A DNA stretch of 33,048 nucleotides from Hyphomicrobiales bacterium (GCA_020029455.1 JAIBJH010000023.1:1-33048), one strand, 5' to 3'. Counted from the stretch's first letter, positions 16,859 through 26,037 are shown. Notes: generated by a model not told the origin, from the sequence alone. Program-made: numbers and translations.

Positions 16859-18846
16859 TCCGCAGGTTTCGCAAGTGCCATGGCCGGAGGCGCTGGTCTC
16901 GGTGGTGCGGGAACGCCAATTCGCAATCTGCGGTCGGTGAGCGAAAGCAATCCGCCCAAGAACATGATGGATGCTCCGAGCCAGATCCAACTTGCCAGTG
17001 GATTGTAGGAAATCCGCACCGAGCGCCCGTCCTGCATGGCATCGCCCATGACGATATAAACATCACCGAAGAAGCCCTGCACCAGCCCCACTTCCGTTGT
17101 CGGCATGTTGGAAGGCCTGAAGCTGCGCTTCTCGGATTTCACTGTTGCGACTTCGCTGTTTTGCTGCATAACGCGGAAGACGCCGCTGACGCCGTCATAG
17201 TTGGCGCCCTTGAGCGGTTCCTCATTCAGGAATGTGATGTCATAACCCGCAAGGGACTTTGTATCGCCAGGCTTCATCACTGTGATCAGTTCCTGCTTCC
17301 AGACAGAAAGCAGAATGACGCCAATGACGACGAAACCCAGACCTGCGTGCGCCAGCACAGCGCCATGAGCGGCGCGAGGCAAGCCCCGGAAGCGTGCCCA
17401 GGCCGTGTTCAATGACACTTTTCCAACACCTGCCTTCTGCATCCAATCCTTAAGGCCGCCGAAGATGGCCCAGCAGCCGATGGCGATACCAACAGGTGCA
17501 AGCCAGGGTCCGCGCTGCGTGAAGACGAGCACAAGAAGAGTCATGGCAATTGCAATGAGTGCGGCCCACCACAAGCGCTGCATCACGGCGTACGCATCGG
17601 CGCGCTTCCAGGTGAGCAAGGGACCCATGGGCATCAGGAGCAGCAGTGGCAGGATGATGGGGCCGAAGGTGAGATTGAAATAGGGGGCGCCGACAGAAAT
17701 CTTGTCGCCGGTCAATGTCTCAAGGGCGAGTGGATAGAGCGTGCCGATGAACACCGCCGCACATGCCGTGCAGAGAAGGATGTTGTTGAGCACCAGCCCG
17801 CCCTCGCGGCTGATGGGAGCAAACAATCCGCCTACCTTGAGGCTCGGCGCGCGCCAAGCAAAGAGCGACAGGCTGCCGCCGATGAAAGTTGCGAGAATGA
17901 GAAGAATGAAAAGTCCGCGCTGCGGATCAACAGCAAAGGCATGGACAGAAGTGAGAATGCCGGAGCGCACGAGGAAGGTGCCGACCAGCGACAGCGAGAA
18001 GGCAAGAATGGCGAGCAGGATCGTCCAGATTTTCAGCGCGCCGCGCTTTTCGACAACGATCGCCGAATGCAGCAGTGCCGTAGCAACGAGCCAAGGCATG
18101 AAGCTGGCGTTCTCCACCGGGTCCCAGAACCAGAAGCCGCCCCAGCCCAGTTCGTAATAGGCCCACCAGGAGCCCATGGCGATACCGATGGTGAGCAGCG
18201 CCCAGGAGAGCAGCGTCCATGGCCGCACCCATCTCGCCCAAGCCCCATCCACCTTGCCTTCAAGAAGAGCCGCCACGGCAAAGGCGAAGCTCACGGAGAG
18301 GCCCACATAGCCGCCATAGAGAAAGGGTGGATGAAAGGCGAGTGCGGGATCTTGCAGGATGGGATTAAGACCTTGGCCCTGGATGGGCGGCGGCACCAAG
18401 CGGAGAAATGGATTGGAAGCAAAGACAATGAACAGCAGAAAGGCCAGCCCGATTGCACCCTGCACACCCAGCACGCGAGCGCGAAGTGTTGCCGGCAGAT
18501 GATTGCCGAAGAGCGCCACCGTTGCACCGAAGAGCGCCAGGATGAGAACCCAGAGCAGCATGGAGCCTTCGTGGTTCCCCCAGACGCCGCTGATCTTGTA
18601 GAGCAGCGGCTTGGCGGAGTGGGAATTCTCGGCAACGTTCAGCACCGAGAAGTCGCTGGCGACATAGGCATTGGTGAGGGCGGCAAAGGAAAAAGCGATG
18701 AGCAGCAACTGTATCAGTGCCGCCGTGCGCCCCTGTTCCATCCAGCTCGTATAACCATTGTGTGCACCCACAAGCGGCACGGCAAACTGCCAGGCCGCTA
18801 CGGCAAGCGCCAGGATCAGCGCAAAGTGGCCAAGTTCAACGGTCAT
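16855..18846 (-). CDS. ccmF: Cytochrome c heme lyase subunit CcmF (CycK)
   Basis: A 663-residue polytopic membrane protein with more than ten hydrophobic helices. It ligates heme to apocytochrome c with CcmH and CcmI. The periplasmic WWD heme-handling motif is at about residues 227-252 (WWAYYELGWGGFWFWDPVEN, then ASFMPWL). The family motif GVWGNHEGSMLLWV is near residue 90, and LAFHPPFLYGGYVGLSV near 170-185 includes a candidate heme-ligand histidine. Both ends overlap neighbours by 4 nt (ATGA), showing tight coupling. The length is typical of the family. Confidence 0.98.
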   Translation of the reverse strand: MTVELGHFALILALAVAAWQFAVPLVGAHNGYTSWMEQGRTAALIQLLLIAFSFAALTNAYVASDFSVLNVAENSHSAKPLLYKISGVWGNHEGSMLLWVLILALFGATVALFGNHLPATLRARVLGVQGAIGLAFLLFIVFASNPFLRLVPPPIQGQGLNPILQDPALAFHPPFLYGGYVGLSVSFAFAVAALLEGKVDGAWARWVRPWTLLSWALLTIGIAMGSWWAYYELGWGGFWFWDPVENASFMPWLVATALLHSAIVVEKRGALKIWTILLAILAFSLSLVGTFLVRSGILTSVHAFAVDPQRGLFILLILATFIGGSLSLFAWRAPSLKVGGLFAPISREGGLVLNNILLCTACAAVFIGTLYPLALETLTGDKISVGAPYFNLTFGPIILPLLLLMPMGPLLTWKRADAYAVMQRLWWAALIAIAMTLLVLVFTQRGPWLAPVGIAIGCWAIFGGLKDWMQKAGVGKVSLNTAWARFRGLPRAAHGAVLAHAGLGFVVIGVILLSVWKQELITVMKPGDTKSLAGYDITFLNEEPLKGANYDGVSGVFRVMQQNSEVATVKSEKRSFRPSNMPTTEVGLVQGFFGDVYIVMGDAMQDGRSVRISYNPLASWIWLGASIMFLGGLLSLTDRRLRIGVPAPPRPAPPAMALAKPAE

Positions 18847-19292
18847 GGCCCTGCACCCTTGCCTTCCTGCCAGACGCCCTTTTCCTTCAACTTGTCGGCG
18901 ACATCCTTCGGCATGTAGTTCTCGTCATGCTTGGCGAGCACCGTGTCGGCGACGAAAACGCCATCAGTGCCTTGCGCACCTTCCGCCACCACGCCCTGCC
19001 CCTCGCGGAAGAGATCGGGAAGCTGGCCGTTGTAGCGCACCTTCATGATGCCGCTTCCGTCCGTCACGGTGAATGAAACTTCTGTGCCATTGGTTTTGAG
19101 CAGGCTTCCCTTTTCCACCAAGCCACCGAGGCGGATGCGCGTGCCGGGGGCGATATGTTTCTCCGTGACCTCCGATGGCGTGAAAAAGAAAACGATGGTG
19201 TCGCGGATGGCATAGAGAATCAATCCTGCCGCCGCCGCCACGAGGGCGAGCGAGACAAGAATGATGGTGAGGCGGGTCTGCTTGCGGGTCAT
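18843..19292 (-). CDS. ccmE: Heme chaperone CcmE (CycJ)
   Basis: A 149-residue periplasmic heme chaperone with an N-terminal membrane anchor (about 8-29) and an OB-fold domain. The heme-binding motif is VLAKHDENYMPKDV: His122 forms the covalent bond to heme and Tyr126 is the axial ligand. The start overlaps the ccmI stop by one base (TGATG), and the 3' end overlaps ccmF. The C-terminal tail (KEKGVWQEGKGAGP) is short and probably flexible, as usual. Confidence 0.97.
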   Translation of the reverse strand: MTRKQTRLTIILVSLALVAAAAGLILYAIRDTIVFFFTPSEVTEKHIAPGTRIRLGGLVEKGSLLKTNGTEVSFTVTDGSGIMKVRYNGQLPDLFREGQGVVAEGAQGTDGVFVADTVLAKHDENYMPKDVADKLKEKGVWQEGKGAGP

Positions 19293-20374
19293 CAGAGGTT
19301 AAGTTCCTTGGCGAGTGCATCAATGGAGGCGGTTGCGGCGGTGTCACTTGCAAGAGCCGATTTCGCTTTGCCAAGCGCTTCGCGGGCCTTGTCCTGTTCA
19401 TTCAACACGGTACGGGCGCGAATCAGACGCAACCAGCCTTCAAGGTCATTGCCGTTCTCAGCAAGGCGCTCTTCCAGGCCATCGACCATGCCGCGGATCA
19501 TGGCCATGCGCTCTTCCGGCGACTGGCTCTCGGCGGCTTTCATCTGCTCTGCCGTCGGGCCGGGGGCGGCCGCACTCAGCGACCTGATCTGATCTTCAAC
19601 GGCGCTTTTCCAGGGCACGTCGGCAGCCGCCGTGGCCAACAGAGATTTGAATTTTGCGAGGGCTTCGTCGCGCCTGCCCTTTTGCGATGCCGAGAGCGCA
19701 TCATAGTAGAGTGCCTGTGCGTTCCTGGCATCCAGGCGCAGGGCCTCGGCCACGGCCATTTCGGCGCCAGCCGTCATCAGCCCCTGATTGCCCAACGTCA
19801 GCGCCTCGGCCAATGCTGCATAGAGGTCCGCTGTCGGGCCTTCCAAATCCATGACGCGGCCGATGGCAGCGGTGGCGTCATCAAAGCGGCCCATCGTCAT
19901 GTAACTCGGAATCAGCAGCTTCCATCCCGTCGCGTCATTGGGATTCTCTGCAAGATGCTCTTCAACTTGCACCAGCAGCGCTTCCGTATCGCCGGTTTGC
20001 TGGGCCATGGCGATGCGGGCGGCGCGCGGCACGTCCGGCAGTTGCGGCGCCCCGCGCGTTGCATAGACCGCGAAGGCCAGGAGCGGCACTAGCAGCACGA
20101 TGACAACCGGCATGGCGCGGGCCTCACTTGTTGCGGCCTGTCTTTCGCGTGCCACGGCAAGCAGACGGCGGCCCACTTCCGCCTTCTGTCCTTCCGCCTC
20201 TTCTGGCTGCAGTGCGCCCTGCTCCAGGTCGCGGTCAATTTCGGAGAGTTGATCCTTGTAAATGGCGAATGTGGCTTCGCCCGCCGTCGCCGCAGGCGCA
20301 TTGCGGCGGCCCGAGAGCGCCAGCGCCAGCACCGCCGCACCGGCGAGAATTCCTATCAAAACCCAGATGATCAT
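19292..20374 (-). CDS. ccmI: Cytochrome c maturation TPR protein CcmI (CycH)
   Basis: A 360-residue membrane protein that binds apocytochrome c and delivers it to CcmF/CcmH. It has an N-terminal helix at about 1-20 (MIIWVLIGILAGAAVLALAL), a coiled cytoplasmic loop (AIYKDQLSEIDRDLEQGALQ, typical of the family) and a second helix at about 92-108. A periplasmic TPR domain runs from about 130 to the end (MGRFDDATAAIGRVMDLEGP, ALYYDALSASQKGRRDEALA). It is the first gene of the ccmIEFH operon. It is divergent from soxB across a 145-nt gap. Confidence 0.95.
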   Translation of the reverse strand: MIIWVLIGILAGAAVLALALSGRRNAPAATAGEATFAIYKDQLSEIDRDLEQGALQPEEAEGQKAEVGRRLLAVARERQAATSEARAMPVVIVLLVPLLAFAVYATRGAPQLPDVPRAARIAMAQQTGDTEALLVQVEEHLAENPNDATGWKLLIPSYMTMGRFDDATAAIGRVMDLEGPTADLYAALAEALTLGNQGLMTAGAEMAVAEALRLDARNAQALYYDALSASQKGRRDEALAKFKSLLATAAADVPWKSAVEDQIRSLSAAAPGPTAEQMKAAESQSPEERMAMIRGMVDGLEERLAENGNDLEGWLRLIRARTVLNEQDKAREALGKAKSALASDTAATASIDALAKELNL

Positions 20375-20414
20375 GGCCCCATATAGCTTTGAGGGTTGGG
20401 CGAAAGAAGGGCAT

Positions 20415-20441
20415 GCGACAGTGGAGCAAATGGACTGTCGC
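20415..20441. promoter_or_regulatory. Candidate operator upstream of soxB (perfect inverted repeat)
   Basis: GCGACAGT (20415-20422) and ACTGTCGC (20434-20441) form a perfect 8-bp inverted repeat with an 11-nt spacer, giving half-site centres 19 bp apart. It lies in the ccmI-soxB divergent gap, 78 nt before the soxB ATG. The spacing suits a dimeric regulator on one face of DNA. The GbdR-like AraC regulator at 28345-29346 is the obvious candidate. This link is inference. Confidence 0.45.
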
Positions 20442-20519
20442 AGGGGGTAATCTCCATGTCGGAAATCAATGGTGAAGCAGGATTTGCTTTGATAGATAGA
20501 GCGTTAGCAGGATTTCAGA

Positions 20520-21773
20520 ATGACGCAGCGCTATTCCATCTTTTCCCTCGCCCGGAATGCCATGGGCTATCACATGGATTGGGAAAAGGCCTGGCGCTCG
20601 CCTGCGCCGAAATCCGAATATGACGCAGTGATCGTGGGTGCGGGCGGCCATGGGCTCGCCACCGCCTATTACCTCGCCAAGAACCACAAGATGACCAACA
20701 TCGCGGTCGTCGAGAAGGGCTGGCTCGGCGGCGGCAATACAGGGCGCAACACCACCATCATCCGCTCCAATTATCTGCAGGATCCTTCCATCGCCATCTA
20801 TGAACTGGCGCGCTCGCTTTATGAGAATCTGTCGCAGGAATTGAACTTCAATATGATGTTCAGCCCTCGCGGCGTCATGATGCTATGCCAGACGGAACAT
20901 GAGTTCCGTGCCTTCAAGCGCACGGCGCATGCCAATAGGCTTGCAGGGCTTGATTGCCGCATGATCACGCCAGCGGAAGTCAAAGAGATCGTGCCGATCA
21001 TCAATGATGATCCCACCTGCCGTTATCCCATCCTCGGCGCCTATTACCAGCCGCGAGGCGGTACGGGCCGCCACGATGCAGTGGCCTGGGGCTATGCGCG
21101 CGGGGCGGATGCACTCGGCGTCGACATCATCCAGAACTGCGAAGTCACCGGCATTCGCCGCGAGGGTGGCAAGGTCGTGGGCCTTGATACGGCTAAGGGA
21201 ACGATCAAGACCAAGAAGATCGGCGTCGTGGCGGCGGGCCATGTCTCCACCATCATGGACATGGCGGGCGTGCGCATGCCGATCGAGTCGCTCTGCCTGC
21301 AGGCGTTGGTGTCTGAGCCCATCAAGCCTGTCATCGATTGTGTGGTGATGGCCAACACGGTGCATGGCTATATCAGCCAGTCGGACAAGGGCGAACTGGT
21401 GATCGGCGGCGGCACGGATCCCTACAACAACTACTCGCAGCGCGGCTCATTCACGGCGCTGGAGCATACAGTGACGGCGCTGGTCGAGACCTTCCCGATC
21501 ATTTCGCGGCTACGCATGTTGCGCCAGTGGGGTGGCATCGTCGACATGACAGGTGATCGCTCGCCCATCATCGGCAAGACGGATGTCGATGGCCTTTATG
21601 TCAACTGCGGCTGGGGCACAGGCGGTTTCAAGGCCATTCCGGGGTCGGGTTGGGTTTTTGCCGACACCATGGCCAATGACCGCCCACACCCGATTGCCGA
21701 GCCCTTTTCGCTCAACCGTTTCACCGAAGGCCGGTTGATCGACGAAAGCGTCGCCGCGGCGGTGGCGCATTGA
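20520..21773 (+). CDS. soxB: Sarcosine oxidase beta subunit
   Basis: A 417-residue flavoprotein subunit of heterotetrameric sarcosine oxidase, which oxidises sarcosine to glycine with transfer of the one-carbon unit to tetrahydrofolate. The FAD-binding motif AVIVGAGGHGLATAYYLAK lies at about residues 36-54 (GxGxxG at 40-45). The motif GGTGRHDAVAWG contains Arg184-His185; His185 matches the histidine that covalently binds FMN in characterised enzymes. The C-terminus has GWGTGGFKAIPGSG, another FAD contact. It is the first gene of soxBDAG, with a possible operator upstream. The protein is cytoplasmic and full-length. Confidence 0.97.
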   Translation: MTQRYSIFSLARNAMGYHMDWEKAWRSPAPKSEYDAVIVGAGGHGLATAYYLAKNHKMTNIAVVEKGWLGGGNTGRNTTIIRSNYLQDPSIAIYELARSLYENLSQELNFNMMFSPRGVMMLCQTEHEFRAFKRTAHANRLAGLDCRMITPAEVKEIVPIINDDPTCRYPILGAYYQPRGGTGRHDAVAWGYARGADALGVDIIQNCEVTGIRREGGKVVGLDTAKGTIKTKKIGVVAAGHVSTIMDMAGVRMPIESLCLQALVSEPIKPVIDCVVMANTVHGYISQSDKGELVIGGGTDPYNNYSQRGSFTALEHTVTALVETFPIISRLRMLRQWGGIVDMTGDRSPIIGKTDVDGLYVNCGWGTGGFKAIPGSGWVFADTMANDRPHPIAEPFSLNRFTEGRLIDESVAAAVAH

Positions 21774-21792
21774 TGACGAAAGGTAGAGTAGC

Positions 21793-22140
21793 ATGCTCGT
21801 AGTCACCTGCCCCGTGTGCGGCGCCAAGGGCGATGAAACGGATTTCCACTATGGCGGACAGGCGCATATCCGCCGCCCGGCGACGCATGATCCCGTGAAC
21901 ATCAGCGATGAAGAGCAGCGCGACTATCTCTTCATCCGCAACAACCCCAAGGGCCTGCACTTTGAGCGTTGGCGCTGCGACCGGGGCTGCGGCAAGTGGT
22001 TTCACGCGGCGCGCGACACACAGAGCCTCGAATTCAAGGCCTTCTATGGCATCATCGAGCTTCCGCCGGAAGAGCTCCAGAAGGAAGCCAAAGGTCCGTG
22101 GGCTGACTATTTCAAGAAGCGAGCGAAGGCAAAGGCATGA
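21793..22140 (+). CDS. soxD: Sarcosine oxidase delta subunit
   Basis: A 115-residue zinc-binding subunit. Cysteines in TCPVCG (Cys6, Cys9) and in RWRCDRGCGKWFH (Cys62, Cys66) provide the zinc site seen in this family. The signatures DETDFHYGGQAHIRRP and DYLFIRNNPKG are typical. It starts 19 nt after soxB and its stop overlaps the soxA start (ATGA, 22137-22140). It stabilises the heterotetramer and has no known catalytic role. Confidence 0.97.
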   Translation: MLVVTCPVCGAKGDETDFHYGGQAHIRRPATHDPVNISDEEQRDYLFIRNNPKGLHFERWRCDRGCGKWFHAARDTQSLEFKAFYGIIELPPEELQKEAKGPWADYFKKRAKAKA

Positions 22141-25100
22141 GCGGCAAACCCTACAGGCTTTCCAAAGGCGGCAGCCGCATCGACCGCTCGCAGCCCATAA
22201 GTTTCTCCTTCGATGGCAAGACTCTCTCGGGCCTCGCTGGTGACACGCTGGCCACTGCCGTCATGGCTTCGGGCCAGAAACTTTTTGGCCGCAGCTTCAA
22301 ATACCATCGGCCCCGCGGCGTTGTGGGCCTCGGCGCGGAAGAGATGAATGCGCTCGTCGGCGTGGGCGCGGGGGCGCGGCACGAGCCTAACCTGCGCGCC
22401 ACGCAGGTTGAGCTTTACAGCGGTCTCACCTCCATCTCGCAGAACCGCTGGCCGTCACTTTCGTTTGATGTGGGCGCGTTCAACAGCCTGTTCTCGCGCT
22501 TCTTTCCCGGCGGCTTCTACTACAAGACCTTCATGTGGCCGCAGGCCTTCTGGAAACATGTCTACGAGCCCTTCATCCGCCGCGCCGCAGGCCTCGGCAA
22601 GGCGGCGGATGAGCGCGACCCAGACGCATATGAGCATATGCATATCCATGCCGATGTCGTGGTGGTGGGCGGCGGCATTGCGGGCCTCACCGCCACTGAG
22701 GCGGCTGCGGTTTCAGGCGCGCGCGTGCTGCTCATCGACGAAAATCCGGTGCTGGGCGGCATTGCCGACATCACGGCAGGCAAGGCTGGCGACAGCAGCG
22801 TTGCCGATCTCGCCAAGGAGATAGCGGCGCGTGTGGCGAAACTGCCTAACGTGCATGTGCTGACACGCACCACGGCGGCCGGGCACTATCACCATAACTA
22901 CATGCTGGCCTTTGAGCGCGTTGCTGACCATGATCCGGCGCTGCTAGCCGCAGGCGCGCCACGCCATCGTCTGTGGCGCATCCGCGCCGGACACGTCATT
23001 CTCGCCACGGGTGCGCTGGAGCGCCCCATCGCCTTTGCCAATAATGACCGCCCGGGCATCATGCTGGCGGCCGCCGCGCGGGCGATGGTTGAACGCTATG
23101 GCGTGGCGCCGGGAACCTCCGGTGTTGTCTTCACCAACAATGATGATGCCTATCTCACGGCCTTTGTACTGAAGAAGGCTGGGGTTGCAGTGCGCGTAGT
23201 TGACTCACGGGCGCGTCCTGAAGGCGATTTGCCCAAGCTCGCCATGGCGGATCGCATCGAGGTCGATGCGGGCTCGGTGATCTCCGTGGTCGAAGGTTCA
23301 TCAGGTGTGACTGCAGTGAAGATCGCCGCCTATCGCCGGGGCCAGGGCCGCGTCATCACCGAGAAAAAAGTCGCTTGCGATTTCGTCGCCATGTCAGGCG
23401 GCTTCAATCCGGTGCTGCATCTCTGGTGCCACAATGGCGGCAAGATCCGCTTTGACGACGCGCTTGCTTCCTTCCGCCCGCACACCCATGGCGATGCCAT
23501 CACCGCCGCCGGCGGGGCCAATGGCACGATGAGCGTTGCGGAAACTTTGACCGAAGCGGCGGCCGCAGGCGAAGCGGCGGCCAAGTCTGTCAATGGCAAG
23601 GTGAAGGCCAGCAAGATCAAGTTGCCCAAGGTCGAAGAACCGAAACGCGGCGCCCTTGAAACCCTGTGGTTCGCGCCAGCCACCGGCAAATACAATCAGG
23701 GCAACAAGCACTTCATCGACTTCCAGAATGACGTGACAGCGGCGGACCTCGAGCTTGCCCAGCGCGAAGGTTACGAAAGCGTCGAGCACACCAAGCGCTA
23801 CACCACTTTCGGCATGGCGACCGACCAGGGCAAGACGTCGAACATCAACGGCCTCGGCGTACTGTCAGAAGCAACGGGCAAACCCATCCCCGAGATCGGC
23901 ATCACCACTTTCCGGCCGCCCTACACGCCCTATTCCTTCGGCTCCATCGCGGGTGCCCTGACCAAGGACCTGTTCCTGCCGGTGCGACGCACGCCCATTT
24001 TCCAGTGGCATGTGGACCGGGGCGCGGTGTTCGAGCCGGTGGGCCAATGGCGGCGTGCCTACACCTATCCCGAGCCCGGTGAAGACAAGCACCGTTCCAT
24101 CAACCGGGAAATCCTCTGTGTGCGGAACAAGGTGGGGCTGCTCGATGCCTCGACGCTCGGCAAGATCGAGATCAAGGGGCCGGATGCGGCGGAATTCCTT
24201 GACCGCATGTACACCAATACCTTCTCGACGCTGAAGGTGGGCAAGTGCCGTTACGGCCTGATGATGAATGAGCTGGGCTTCCTAACGGACGACGGCGTTA
24301 CGGTGCGGCTCGACGAAGATCATTTCCTCATGCACACCACATCGGGTGGTGCCGACCGCATCGCTGCATGGCTTGAGGAATGGTTGCAAACGGAATGGAC
24401 GCAGTACAAGGTGTTTGTGACGCCAGTGACCGAACAATGGGCGCAGTTCGCCATTGCGGGCCCGCGCGCGCGCGAGGTGCTGGCGAAGCTGGAGCCCGAT
24501 TTCCACTTTTCCAACGAGGCCTTCCCGCATATGTCGTTCAAAACGGGAAAGCTTGGCGGCTATCCGGTTCGCATCTTCCGCATCTCGTTTTCGGGCGAGC
24601 AATCCTATGAAGTGGCAACGCCTGCCAATCTGGGTCGGGGCCTCTGGGATGCCATCATGGAAGCAGGCAAGGAATTCGGCATCGCGCCCTATGGCACGGA
24701 AGCGCTGCACGTGTTGCGGGCTGAGAAAGGCTACATCGTCATCGGTGATGAAACCGACGGCACGACGACACCTTATGACGTGGGTCTCGATGGGCTTGTG
24801 TCCAAGAAGAAGGCGGATTTCATCGGCAAGCGCTCGCTGGAGCAGGCCTATCTCAAGGGACCGAACCGTAAGCAGCTTGTGGGGCTTCTCACCGAAGATC
24901 CCAATGAGGTGCTGCCCGATGGTGCCTATGCGGTGCGCACGGTGAAGGACAAGCCGCCCATGGAGATGATCGGCCAGGTGACCTCGACCTACATGTCGCC
25001 GACGCTTAACCGCTCCATCGCAATGGCCTTGATCGAAAATGGCCGGGCGCGCATGGGCGAGGTGATTTCCTTCCCGCTGGAGGGCGGCAAGGTAGTGAAG

Positions 25101-25157
25101 GCCAAGATCACCGGCGCTGTTTTCTATGACAAGGATGGAGGCCGCATTCATGCATAA
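22137..25157 (+). CDS. soxA: Sarcosine oxidase alpha subunit
   Basis: A 1006-residue subunit. The N-terminal ~100 residues resemble the Fer2_4 fold but lack the iron-sulphur cysteines, as in known SoxA. A dinucleotide-binding domain follows (ADVVVVGGGIAGLTATEAAA from about residue 173), with ATGALERPIAFANNDRPGIM near 290-310. The C-terminal part from about 620 is a GcvT-like folate-binding domain (GLLDASTLGKIEIKGPDAAE and YVIGDETDGTTTPYDVGLDG-type sequence). It binds NAD and, with the beta subunit, FMN, and transfers the sarcosine methyl carbon to tetrahydrofolate. Length and domain order are normal. Confidence 0.97.
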   Translation: MSGKPYRLSKGGSRIDRSQPISFSFDGKTLSGLAGDTLATAVMASGQKLFGRSFKYHRPRGVVGLGAEEMNALVGVGAGARHEPNLRATQVELYSGLTSISQNRWPSLSFDVGAFNSLFSRFFPGGFYYKTFMWPQAFWKHVYEPFIRRAAGLGKAADERDPDAYEHMHIHADVVVVGGGIAGLTATEAAAVSGARVLLIDENPVLGGIADITAGKAGDSSVADLAKEIAARVAKLPNVHVLTRTTAAGHYHHNYMLAFERVADHDPALLAAGAPRHRLWRIRAGHVILATGALERPIAFANNDRPGIMLAAAARAMVERYGVAPGTSGVVFTNNDDAYLTAFVLKKAGVAVRVVDSRARPEGDLPKLAMADRIEVDAGSVISVVEGSSGVTAVKIAAYRRGQGRVITEKKVACDFVAMSGGFNPVLHLWCHNGGKIRFDDALASFRPHTHGDAITAAGGANGTMSVAETLTEAAAAGEAAAKSVNGKVKASKIKLPKVEEPKRGALETLWFAPATGKYNQGNKHFIDFQNDVTAADLELAQREGYESVEHTKRYTTFGMATDQGKTSNINGLGVLSEATGKPIPEIGITTFRPPYTPYSFGSIAGALTKDLFLPVRRTPIFQWHVDRGAVFEPVGQWRRAYTYPEPGEDKHRSINREILCVRNKVGLLDASTLGKIEIKGPDAAEFLDRMYTNTFSTLKVGKCRYGLMMNELGFLTDDGVTVRLDEDHFLMHTTSGGADRIAAWLEEWLQTEWTQYKVFVTPVTEQWAQFAIAGPRAREVLAKLEPDFHFSNEAFPHMSFKTGKLGGYPVRIFRISFSGEQSYEVATPANLGRGLWDAIMEAGKEFGIAPYGTEALHVLRAEKGYIVIGDETDGTTTPYDVGLDGLVSKKKADFIGKRSLEQAYLKGPNRKQLVGLLTEDPNEVLPDGAYAVRTVKDKPPMEMIGQVTSTYMSPTLNRSIAMALIENGRARMGEVISFPLEGGKVVKAKITGAVFYDKDGGRIHA

Positions 25158-25196
25158 CCTTCTCCCGTCATTCGACGAATCTGGGAGCGTATAGCC

Positions 25197-25790
25197 ATGC
25201 TTGAAGCCAGGTTTGAATCGGCGCTGGCGCAGCGTAGCGCGCCGGAGAACATCTATATCGACATGCGCGAAATCTCTGAGCGCGGCATGATCGATCTGCG
25301 CGGGCAGACATCAGACCGCAAGTTCACGGCGGCGGCAAGGGCCGTGCTCGGCACCGACCTGCCGAAGGAGCCGCGTACTTCCGCCACCTGGGGCGATGCC
25401 AAAATTCTCTGGCTCTCGCCCGATCAGTGGCTCATCACCTGTCCGCGGGGAAAGGCGCAAGACCTCACAAATGCGCTGGTGAAAGAGTTGGGCGATACGC
25501 ATTCGCTTGCCATCAATGTCTCGGACATGCGCGCCATCATCCGGCTGGAAGGCGAGTTTGCACGGGAAGTGGTGATGAAGGGCTCGACGCTTGATCTCAC
25601 CGACGGCGACTATACGCCGGGCACGGTCAGGCGCATGCGCTTTGCCGAAATCGCGGCCCTGCTCCACATCGTGGAAGAGAAGACAATCGATATCTATGTC
25701 TTCCGCTCATATGCGCATTATGCCTGGGATTTCCTGGTGAAGGCGGCGCGCAAGGGCAGCGAAGTGAGGCTCTTCCCGAATAGTGGATAG
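25197..25790 (+). CDS. soxG: Sarcosine oxidase gamma subunit
   Basis: A 197-residue subunit with a GcvT-like fold. It includes YIDMREISERGMIDLRGQTS near the start, ILWLSPDQWLITCP in the middle and FRSYAHYAWDFLVKAAR at the end, all characteristic of SoxG. It starts 39 nt after soxA and is the last gene of soxBDAG. It is a structural subunit without known catalytic residues. No obvious terminator follows; REP-like palindromes lie downstream. Confidence 0.95.
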   Translation: MLEARFESALAQRSAPENIYIDMREISERGMIDLRGQTSDRKFTAAARAVLGTDLPKEPRTSATWGDAKILWLSPDQWLITCPRGKAQDLTNALVKELGDTHSLAINVSDMRAIIRLEGEFAREVVMKGSTLDLTDGDYTPGTVRRMRFAEIAALLHIVEEKTIDIYVFRSYAHYAWDFLVKAARKGSEVRLFPNSG

Positions 25791-25829
25791 TTCTCTTCAT
25801 TTTCCTGCAGTCAAAATATCCGCCATCCC

Positions 25830-25854
25830 GTGCAAGCGCAGCGCGACATGGGAC
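25830..25854. repeat. Degenerate REP-like palindrome
   Basis: TCCCGTG and CATGGGA arms surround a spacer containing AAGCGCAGCGCGA, with one wobble mismatch. Similar GC-rich palindromes, often beginning CATCCCG, are scattered between genes in Hyphomicrobiales. It lies about 75 nt before the better-preserved copy. Confidence 0.4.
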
Positions 25855-25897
25855 ACCCTGAACCGATTCCGCCGGCACTCTGCCCACTGAAATTCTT

Positions 25898-25928
25898 CAA
25901 TGGGTCCCGGCGTTCGCCGGGATGACGA
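25898..25928. repeat. REP-like palindromic element
   Basis: TCCCGGCG (25905-25912) and CGCCGGGA (25915-25922) make a perfect 8-bp stem with a TT loop, inside the longer phrase TGGGTCCCGGCG...GGGATGACG. This phrase resembles a repeat I associate with intergenic regions of Bradyrhizobium and relatives. It may act as a transcription end for the sox operon or simply be a dispersed repeat. Confidence 0.65.
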
Positions 25929-26037
25929 CCAGGCAGAATCCGTTGCTCACGGACCCGTGAACTCTGTTGAAAAACTGTTTATGCGGATGGTGAAACTAAA
26001 GTGGGGGCTCAACCCGTCTCCAGTACATCGAGCGGTT

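Noticed and set aside
17941..18918. A 325-codon plus-strand frame opposite ccmF and ccmE
   Set aside because: Antisense to clear ccm genes and without protein-like hydrophobic or domain pattern.
24282..25151. A 289-codon minus-strand frame opposite soxA
   Set aside because: Antisense to the conserved GcvT-like domain of soxA; rich in Arg and His with no recognisable motif.
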